Assembly: GCA_938004315.1 (NCBI GenBank)
Contig: CALKWG010000406.1
Location: forward strand, 1-10,478
Direction of reading: 5' to 3'
Length of the DNA: 10,478 bases
Source: an uncultured Spirochaetaceae bacterium
GTDB taxonomy: Bacteria; Spirochaetota; Spirochaetia; Treponematales; UBA12059
Of the stretch, positions 4,878-10,478 are shown piece after piece. Within the stretch, counting starts at the first letter, position 1, and every line of letters begins with the position of its first letter. The notes under the pieces were generated by a model. It ran no database searches. It had not been told where the DNA came from and saw only the letters and a program-made list of their open reading frames with translations. Position numbers and translations under genes: made by a program.

Positions 4878-6524
4878 ATGCGTCCCGCCGCCGTCTTACA
4901 TAGAAAGTCCGTTCCCAAGGAGCCCGCGGCCGCTGAGCGCGGCGGCTCCTTCGCCGAACTATCGCGGGCCGCCGCGCTCCTAGCCGGCGGCGACGACTTC
5001 GCGCAGCTCCAATCCATACTCGTCGAACAAGCCTGCGACATCAGCCGCTCGGACCTCGCCGCCCTGTACCTCTACTCGGGCGGGGAGGAAGGCGGCCAGG
5101 CCCGCTCGCTCCGCCTCTCGTATCGACGCGGCCCCTATAAGGCGCCCGGCAGCCTAGACCGCCGCGCCCCCGCGGTCTCCTTCCTGGAGGAATGCGGCGA
5201 GGCCGCCGTGCTGAACGATCGGAGGGAGTGCCACCTGGACGGCTTCCTCCTCGACCCAGCCATGTCCTCGGCTATGGCCGTCCCGCTTCGCCTGCCGCGT
5301 TACGAAGCGGGCGTGCTCGTCTTAAACGCCAGGCGGGCGGGACATTTCGGCGCCGAGCGCTTAGCCTTCCTCTCGTCGTTCTGCGCCCTGGCGGCGGGCA
5401 TGCTCCGCAGCGCCAAGCTCTACAAGGAGCTTAAGGAGCGCGCCGCCGAGATCGAGGCCCTGGAACGCTACCAGGAGAGCGTCTTCTCATCCATGACCAA
5501 CCTGCTCCTCACCGTGGAGCGCGACGGATCGCTACGCTTCTATAACGACGAGGCCGCCGAGGCCTTCGGCCTTTCCGAAGGCGACCTGGGCAAGCCGCTG
5601 AAGGAGATCCTAGGCCCGCGCCTGGCTCCCGAGCTCGCTGCCGAGGCCGCGCGCTGCCTGAAGGAAGGCGCCACCCTGCTGGGCATCGAGGGCATAGCCA
5701 AGGGCGCCGGGCGCGACATCGACTTCTCGCTCAACCTCTCGCCCATCCGCGGGCGGCGCTCGGACCGGCCGGACGGCATGGCCCTGGTCTTCGCCGACCA
5801 GAGCCGCGAGCGCGAGCTCAAGGAGTCCGTGCGCGTGGTCAGCGAGGAGCGGCGCGTCATCAAGGACATGTTCAGCCGCTACCTCTCGGCCGAGGTCGTC
5901 GGCCACCTCATGGAGGCGCCCGACAGCGTCAAGCTCGGGGGCGCGGGCAAGCGAGCCACGGTTTTCTTCGCCGACATACGCGGCTACACCTCGTTCTCCG
6001 AGGGCAAGAGCCCGGAGTACATCGTCGAGGTCTTGAACGAGTACTTCTCCGAGGCGGTGGAGGTGGTCCTGCGCTACCGCGGCTTCATCGACAAGTTCAT
6101 AGGCGACTGCATCATGGCCGCCTGGGGCGTGCCCATGACCAGCGAGGAGGAGGACGCGCGGAACGCGGTGGCCTCCGCCCTGGACATCCAGGCGCTCATA
6201 GCCGACCCCAAGCGGCGCTTCTTCCGCGGCGAGGCGGAGCACCTGCGCGTCGGCATCGGCGTGCACACCGGATACCTGGTGGCCGGGAACCTGGGCTCGG
6301 CCAGGCGCATGAACTACTCGGTCATAGGCGACACGGTGAACGTGGCGGCCAGGCTCGAGGGCGTCGCCAAGGCGGGCGAAGTTATTATAACGCAGGCGAC
6401 CAAGGAGCTCTTGGGCGACGCCTTCGAGCTCGAGGAGCGCGAGGCCGTGCGCGTCAAGGGTAAGTCGGAGCCCATCAGGATTTACAGGGCCGTCGGGGAA
6501 GCCCGGCGAGGCGGCCGCCGCTAG
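4878..6524 (+). CDS. GAF-PAS class III adenylate cyclase (class IIIb-like)
   Basis: A 548-residue protein with no signal peptide or membrane segment, so cytosolic. It has a GAF-like sensor domain at about 25-175, a PAS-like domain at about 197-308, a charged helical linker at about 308-335 and a C-terminal cyclase domain at about 355-538. The catalytic domain makes cAMP from ATP with two metal ions. The metal-binding residues are Asp366 (FFADIRGYTSF) and Asp410 (KFIGDCIM), and the transition-state pair is Asn488 and Arg492 (TVNVAARLE). Lys406 is the adenine-selecting Lys (Glu in guanylate cyclases). The second base-contact position is Ser481 instead of Asp. Thr or Ser here defines class IIIb, whose members are often stimulated by bicarbonate/CO2. 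Ligands of the GAF and PAS domains are unknown. The HEAT-repeat gene follows after 24 nt, probably in the same operon. Confidence 0.92.
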   Translation: MRPAAVLHRKSVPKEPAAAERGGSFAELSRAAALLAGGDDFAQLQSILVEQACDISRSDLAALYLYSGGEEGGQARSLRLSYRRGPYKAPGSLDRRAPAVSFLEECGEAAVLNDRRECHLDGFLLDPAMSSAMAVPLRLPRYEAGVLVLNARRAGHFGAERLAFLSSFCALAAGMLRSAKLYKELKERAAEIEALERYQESVFSSMTNLLLTVERDGSLRFYNDEAAEAFGLSEGDLGKPLKEILGPRLAPELAAEAARCLKEGATLLGIEGIAKGAGRDIDFSLNLSPIRGRRSDRPDGMALVFADQSRERELKESVRVVSEERRVIKDMFSRYLSAEVVGHLMEAPDSVKLGGAGKRATVFFADIRGYTSFSEGKSPEYIVEVLNEYFSEAVEVVLRYRGFIDKFIGDCIMAAWGVPMTSEEEDARNAVASALDIQALIADPKRRFFRGEAEHLRVGIGVHTGYLVAGNLGSARRMNYSVIGDTVNVAARLEGVAKAGEVIITQATKELLGDAFELEEREAVRVKGKSEPIRIYRAVGEARRGGRR

Positions 6525-6548
6525 GGCGGGCGCGAGGGGGTATACGCT

Positions 6549-9188
6549 ATGTCTGAATTCCTTGCCGGGCTCGGCGCCTGGATCGTCGTCGCGGCCGGCG
6601 CCGCGCTCATCGCGCTCGTCAACCTCGGCTTCGCCGTCGCCGCCGAGCTGCGCTTCAGGAAGGCGGCCAAGGCCGCCGCCGCGGCCGTCTTATCGGGCGA
6701 GGAAGCCCCGGATGCCCCGGACGGCGGCGCGGCCGAGGGAGCGCCTCGCTTCGGCCCGCTCGGCTTGGCCCTGCACGAAGGCTACGTGCTCAAGCGGGCT
6801 GAGCTCGGCTTCCGCGGGATCCCCGGCCCCGTCGCGGGCCTCCCCGAGGCCCTAGGCTACGCCGAGCTCTGGGCGGCTCGGGCCTTGAAGCGGGGATCGC
6901 CCAAGGCGATGGCCAGGCTCCTCCGCTACGCGCCGGGCCGGGGCCTCTTCGACTGCTTCGTCGCGGCGCTCCGCGCCCCCAAATTAGGCGAGGCCCTGCT
7001 CGCCTGGCTGGACGAGCGCGCCGACGCCTTCCCCCTACGCGAGGTCGCGCTCTCCGCGCCCGGCCGGGCTTTCGACGGCAAGGCCGCGGCCGCCCTCTTA
7101 GCCGGGCGCATGGACGCGGTGCGCGAGCTCCTGGGCGACCAGGAATGGGCCGCGCGCGCCCTGGCCCTGCGCATCCTGGCCTACGACGGCGACCCCCGTT
7201 CGGTCGCCGCGGTCAAGGACAGCCTGGCCGATCCGCACCCCTTGGTCCGGAGCCTGGCGGCGCAGGCGCCTTTCGCCGGCGACCGCCTGGAATTCTATTC
7301 CTCGCTCTACGTCCTCTTCACCGACGACCCGGCCTATGAGGTACGCAAGGCCGCCAAGGCCCGCATCATGGCCGACTTCCCCGACCTCTACGTACCCGAC
7401 CCGGGCAGGCTCTCGGCCGTGGGCCTGGTGCACGTCCTTGAGCTCTTGGATCCGGCGAGCGCGGCCGACGAGGAGCTGGCCTTCAAGTACCTGGCCGAGG
7501 GCGACGACGAGCAGAAGCTGGCCGCCGCCGAGCTCCTGGAAAGGCGGGGCTCGCTCCGCGAGCTCGTAGCCACCGCGCCCGCGGGCGACCGCGTCGAGTT
7601 CGAGCGTCGCCTGGGCCTGGCCCTCGCGGCCGCTCGGCTGCAGGTCGGCGGCTTCTTGGCCGGCGCCGAAGGGTCGGACGCCGACGGCCCCGTCGAGCTG
7701 GCCGCCCGCGTCCTGGCGGAGGCGGGCGACCGCAGGCTCATCGCGGGCTTGGCCGCCCGGGCCTTCTCGCGCATGGGCGCGGCGCCCTACCCCGCCGAGC
7801 GCCTACGGAGTTACCGCGCCGCGCTCGAGGCCGTGCGCGCCCGTGGCGACGAGGCGGCCTGCGAGGCGCTGGCCGGCGAGCTGGCCGCGCGGAGGAAGGA
7901 CCCGGAGCTCATGGCCGCCCTGCTCGGGGCTACCGACGGCGGCCAGGCGCGCTGCATCTTCGCCTCGCTCTCCGGGCTCTTCATGGACCCCGACTTCCCG
8001 CTGCGCGGCGAGCTCAGGGCCGCGCTCCTCCGGCAGCCGCGCGACCTGGTCGTGCCCTTCGCCCTGTCCTTCCTCAGAGCCGAGCGCGCCTCGACGCCGC
8101 GAGCCCTCCGCATAGACGCCCTGGTCATGGCCGGCAAGCTCGGCCTCAAGGCGGCGCTGCAGCGCTCGCTCGAGGCGCTCCCCACCCTCGACCCGGAGGA
8201 TATCGCGTCCTTGGCCCCGATCATCGCCGGGGAGGATCCGGAAGCCTTCAAGGCCAAGGCCCGCTACATACTCGCGGGCGTGGACGCGCCGTCCCGCGCC
8301 GCGCTCATCGCGGCCATACCGGCGGCCGGCGAGAAGGGCTTTACGTCGGACATCAAGGCGGCCCTCAAGGACGCCGATCCCGACGTGCGCGTAGCCGCCG
8401 CACGGACCCTCGCGGCCATGAACGAGGCCAAGGCCCTCTCCGCGGGCGGCATGGATCTGTTACGCGACCCGGTCAGGCGCGTGCGGGTGGCGAGCGCCGC
8501 CGCCTTGGCCGAGCTAGGCGGCGCGGCGGTCATAGAAGGGCTCAAGCTGGCGCTGGCCGACCCCAACGAGGAAGACGAGGTTAAGGATAGCGTCATACTG
8601 GGCCTAGCCAAGGCCGCAGACGGGCCGAGCTTGGAATTGCTCTGCGACGAGCTGGCCTCCCTGGACGCCGACGACGAGGGGCGCGCGCGCTTCATCGTCG
8701 CCGCCCTGGCCTCGAGACGTTCCAAGAAGGACTTGGAACGCATCATCGAGCGCTTCAAGGACGCGACCGGCGCGCTCAAGGGCCGCCTCTCCAAGGCTAT
8801 GCGGGCCATGGGACCCGAGGGCGAGGAGGCGCTAGTCGATATCCTGCGCGAGGACGTGGCCTCGCTACGGCCATACGCGGTCGCAGCGCTCGAGTCCACC
8901 GGCTACGTAGAGGCGCGCGTCCGCGAGCTTAAGCACCGCGACCCGGCCAAGAGGATGGCGGCCGCCGAAGCCTTGGACTTGGTGGGCAGCGTCGCCGCCT
9001 TCCGCGGCATCGTCCTAGCCGCGCGCGACCCGCACCCGGAGGTGCGCGTCGCCGTGACGAAGGCGCTCGAGCGCCTGGCTAGCCCGGAGGGCAAGGAGCT
9101 CCTAGCCGAGCTGGAGCGCGACCCCGACGCCAAGGTCAGGCGCTACGCCCTGTGGGCGACCGAGCGGGTGAAGGCGAAATCGATGTAG
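6549..9188 (+). CDS. membrane-anchored HEAT-repeat protein
   Basis: An 879-residue protein. An N-terminal hydrophobic helix at about 8-34, followed by the basic stretch RFRKAAKAAAAA, suggests a single membrane anchor with the rest in the cytoplasm. The C-terminal third (about 600-875) contains clear HEAT/PBS-lyase-like helical repeats, each with a D-x-x-x-V-R-x-x-A-x-x-A-L pattern: near 608-623, 639-655, 670-688, 766-782, 796-812, 826-842 and 857-872. Further degenerate copies occur at about 195-275, and the middle part is Ala/Leu-rich helical. Such superhelical repeats bind other proteins; no catalytic motif is seen. The start ATG at 6549 has GAGGGGG 8 nt upstream. It lies 24 nt after the cyclase, with no promoter or terminator visible between them. 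It ends in a strong terminator. Whether it localises or regulates the cyclase is inference. Confidence 0.88.
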   Translation: MSEFLAGLGAWIVVAAGAALIALVNLGFAVAAELRFRKAAKAAAAAVLSGEEAPDAPDGGAAEGAPRFGPLGLALHEGYVLKRAELGFRGIPGPVAGLPEALGYAELWAARALKRGSPKAMARLLRYAPGRGLFDCFVAALRAPKLGEALLAWLDERADAFPLREVALSAPGRAFDGKAAAALLAGRMDAVRELLGDQEWAARALALRILAYDGDPRSVAAVKDSLADPHPLVRSLAAQAPFAGDRLEFYSSLYVLFTDDPAYEVRKAAKARIMADFPDLYVPDPGRLSAVGLVHVLELLDPASAADEELAFKYLAEGDDEQKLAAAELLERRGSLRELVATAPAGDRVEFERRLGLALAAARLQVGGFLAGAEGSDADGPVELAARVLAEAGDRRLIAGLAARAFSRMGAAPYPAERLRSYRAALEAVRARGDEAACEALAGELAARRKDPELMAALLGATDGGQARCIFASLSGLFMDPDFPLRGELRAALLRQPRDLVVPFALSFLRAERASTPRALRIDALVMAGKLGLKAALQRSLEALPTLDPEDIASLAPIIAGEDPEAFKAKARYILAGVDAPSRAALIAAIPAAGEKGFTSDIKAALKDADPDVRVAAARTLAAMNEAKALSAGGMDLLRDPVRRVRVASAAALAELGGAAVIEGLKLALADPNEEDEVKDSVILGLAKAADGPSLELLCDELASLDADDEGRARFIVAALASRRSKKDLERIIERFKDATGALKGRLSKAMRAMGPEGEEALVDILREDVASLRPYAVAALESTGYVEARVRELKHRDPAKRMAAAEALDLVGSVAAFRGIVLAARDPHPEVRVAVTKALERLASPEGKELLAELERDPDAKVRRYALWATERVKAKSM

Positions 9189-9204
9189 GCGGGCGAGGCC
9201 CGGC

Positions 9205-9273
9205 GTAAAACGAGGCGGCCGGCCGGGAACTCCCCGGCCGGCCGGGAACTCCCCGGCCGGCCGCCTATTTTAC
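9205..9273. terminator. bidirectional intrinsic terminator between convergent genes
   Basis: GTAAAA (9205-9210) and TTTTAC (9268-9273) frame a very GC-rich inverted repeat starting AGGCGGCC at 9213 and ending GGCCGCCT at 9266. On the plus strand the stem is followed by ATTTTACTT; on the minus strand by CGTTTTAC. It therefore serves both the HEAT gene, which ends 16 nt before it, and the minus-strand gene whose TAA lies at 9274-9276. The A-run and T-run also pair with each other, extending the stem. Confidence 0.88.
9216..9263. repeat. 19-bp tandem repeat inside the terminator
   Basis: Positions 9216-9263 repeat with a period of 19 (about 2.5 copies), the unit containing CCGGCCGGGAACTCCCC. 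Each unit is itself nearly self-complementary (CCGGCCGGG-AACT-CCCCGG). The simplest reading is that one 19-bp slip or duplication enlarged an ordinary terminator hairpin, which can now fold either as one long stem or as two alternative shorter stems. Confidence 0.85.
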
Positions 9274-9867
9274 TTAGTCTTCCCTGAGCGCCTTAGGCGC
9301 GCCTAAGAGCTCGGCCATGACGACCGCCCGCTTGAGCTCGGATAGAGCCGCGATGCGCGAAAGGCCTTCGCGTCCGCGCTCCCGCTGAGCCTCCAGGCGT
9401 TTCGAATCCGGGCTCTGGCGGTCGAGGGGCGTCGAGACCAAGCCCTCTATCGCGTTCGAATCGGAAGACCGTTCGGTGCTCCCGGCCGTAGCGGCCGACG
9501 CGCCGTCCTCGTAGCGGAAGGGGCGCCTACCGTAGCTCGTTTCGCGCGACGCGGAGGCGGCGCTCTGCCGGACGGGAGCGCGATCGGCCGCCGCGCCGGC
9601 CGCGTTCGAAGGGCGGAGCTCGCCGGGCTCCTCGATCACGCCGAAGAGCGACGAGAGGAAGCCGCGGAGCGGGTCCGGCTCCGCCTGCCTGCCGGCCGGC
9701 ATAGCCTTCCGTCCGGCTTCATCCGCTTTCGGCGCCGCCGACGCGGGGCCTTTCCCTGCCCTCCTGGCCTCCTCCCGCTTCCGCTTGCCGTTCTCGTAGA
9801 AGAAGCGGATGAAGAGGATGAGCGCGACCGGTACGAAGACGAAGATCCGCTCGAAGAGCTCTTCCAC
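9274..9867 (-). CDS. single-pass membrane protein of unknown function, downstream of floA
   Basis: A 197-residue protein that I do not recognise as a named family. Residues about 8-24 (IFVFVPVALILFIRFF) form one membrane helix, followed by a basic stretch (ENGKRKREEARRAGK). Residues about 35-155 are low-complexity, rich in Ala, Ser, Pro, Arg and acidic residues, and probably disordered. The end, about 168-195 (LSRIAALSELKRAVVMAELLGAPKALRE), is a predicted amphipathic helix and the best-formed segment. The start is a GTG at 9867, 9 nt after the floA stop, with only a weak Shine-Dalgarno, which suggests coupled translation from floA. The gene ends at the bidirectional terminator. Position suggests a partner or accessory of the flotillin. 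A small anchor for a protein-protein contact is plausible, but no function is shown. Confidence 0.75.
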   Translation of the reverse strand: MEELFERIFVFVPVALILFIRFFYENGKRKREEARRAGKGPASAAPKADEAGRKAMPAGRQAEPDPLRGFLSSLFGVIEEPGELRPSNAAGAAADRAPVRQSAASASRETSYGRRPFRYEDGASAATAGSTERSSDSNAIEGLVSTPLDRQSPDSKRLEAQRERGREGLSRIAALSELKRAVVMAELLGAPKALRED

Positions 9868-9876
9868 GGCCGGGCC

Positions 9877-10478
9877 TTACTTTCCGGCCTTGGGTTCGTC
9901 GCCTATGGACTTGCGCATCTGGGTGTCCGCCTGGATGTTCGTCAGCTTGTAGTAGTCCATGACGCCCAGCTGGCCCTTGCGGAAGGCGTCGGCTATGGCC
10001 AGGGGGATCTCCGCCTCGGCCAGCACGACCTTGGCGCGGTTCTCCTGGACCAAGGCGATCATCTCCTGCTCCTGGGCCTGGGCGGCCGCGCGGCGCTTCT
10101 CCGCCTCGGCCTGGAAGCGGCGCTTGTCGGCCTCGGCCTGGTCGGCCTGCAGCTTGGCGCCTACGTTGGCGCCGACGTCGATGTCGGCTATGTCGATGGA
10201 CAGGATCTCGAAGGCGGTGCCGGCGTCCAGGCCCTTGCCCAGGACGCGCTTGGATATCTGGTCGGGATTCTCGAGCACGGCCTTGTACGACTCGGAGGAG
10301 CCGATGGTCGTTACGATGCCCTCGCCGACGCGGGCGATGATGGTCTCCTCGGTGGCGCCGCCCACGAGGCGCTCGATGTTGGCGCGTACGGTCACGCGCG
10401 CCTTGACCTGCAGCTGGATGCCGTCCTTGGCCACCGCGTCGATGGTCACCTTGCCCTTGGACGAATCGGGGCAGTCGA
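9877..10478 (-). CDS. floA: flotillin-like protein FloA, C-terminal part (5' end cut by window)
   Basis: About 200 codons of the C-terminal region are visible and the frame is still open at the window edge; full-length FloA proteins have about 330 residues. The fragment begins inside the SPFH domain ([19 protein letters not shown]) and continues through [21 protein letters not shown]. It ends in the long Ala/Glu/Gln/Arg-rich helical region ([16 protein letters not shown]) that drives oligomerisation. The N-terminal membrane hairpin would lie outside the window. FloA proteins assemble on the cytoplasmic face of the membrane and organise membrane microdomains. A GTG at 10447-10449 encodes an internal Val, not the start, because family-like sequence continues upstream (DSSKGK). 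The next gene on the strand is a small membrane protein 9 nt away; an NfeD-like partner often precedes floA but cannot be seen here. Confidence 0.93.
   Translation of the reverse strand, partial: DCPDSSKGKVTIDAVAKDGIQLQVKARVTVRANIERLVGGATEETIIARVGEGIVTTIGSSESYKAVLENPDQISKRVLGKGLDAGTAFEILSIDIADIDVGANVGAKLQADQAEADKRRFQAEAEKRRAAAQAQEQEMIALVQENRAKVVLAEAEIPLAIADAFRKGQLGVMDYYKLTNIQADTQMRKSIGDEPKAGK

Noticed and set aside
5610..6266. Long open frame (218 codons) on the minus strand inside the cyclase gene
   Set aside because: It is antisense to a well-supported catalytic domain; long stop-free antisense frames are expected in such GC-rich DNA, and the translation shows no recognisable domain.
5973..6353. 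Guanylate cyclase activity for the class III enzyme
   Set aside because: The base-selecting position has Lys406, as in adenylate cyclases; guanylate cyclases carry Glu there and usually Cys at the second position.
7811..8899. Two long minus-strand open frames within the HEAT-repeat gene
   Set aside because: Their translations are Ser/Ala/Arg-rich shadows of the opposite strand and show no domain, signal or credible ribosome site.
9216..9263. Tandem repeats considered as a CRISPR or iteron array
   Set aside because: Units are directly adjacent without spacers, each is self-complementary, and the block lies exactly between two convergent stops with T-runs on both sides, so it is a terminator.

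Overview
The window is a gene-dense stretch of GC-rich bacterial chromosome (very GC-rich coding DNA, standard bacterial start codons and Shine-Dalgarno sites). No RNA gene, mobile element, CRISPR array or phage gene is visible. The taxon cannot be fixed from sequence alone. A high-GC member of the Spirochaetota is my tentative guess, from the mix of a GAF-PAS class III cyclase, a membrane-anchored HEAT-repeat protein, a lipoprotein with a loose lipobox and a FloA-type flotillin. This is an inference.

Layout. (1) Positions 1-2930, minus strand: two adjacent ABC half-transporters, 2 nt apart, probably a heterodimeric exporter. The second is cut by the window edge. The first has Asp instead of Glu at the catalytic Walker B position and an Ala/Gly-rich insertion at the start of its ATPase domain. 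(2) Positions 3073-4757, minus strand: a TetR-family regulator, a HemG-like flavodoxin and a small FMN-binding lipoprotein. The flavodoxin and lipoprotein genes overlap by 4 nt (ATGA). Two sigma70-like promoters, one for tetR and one for the flavodoxin operon, carry the same 15-bp palindrome right after the -10 box, and the flavodoxin promoter has a second related palindrome. This is a self-contained, autoregulated, inducible flavin-redox module. (3) Positions 4878-9188, plus strand: a soluble GAF-PAS-adenylate cyclase (class IIIb-like) and, 24 nt downstream, an 879-residue membrane-anchored HEAT-repeat protein. (4) Positions 9205-9273: a strong bidirectional terminator between convergent genes, enlarged by a 19-bp tandem duplication. 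(5) Positions 9274-10478, minus strand: the C-terminal part of a flotillin-like FloA followed by a small single-pass membrane protein of unknown function.

How the parts work together. The TetR module probably responds to a small molecule by de-repressing a cytosolic flavodoxin and an extracytosolic flavin carrier. The ABC pair lies downstream on the same strand, but its 142-nt leader holds its own possible promoter, so membership of that regulon is uncertain. The cyclase and HEAT protein look like one operon, linking cAMP production to a membrane-bound scaffold. The FloA pair belongs to membrane-microdomain organisation. The best-supported regulatory find is the set of matching operators; no wholly new system could be demonstrated.
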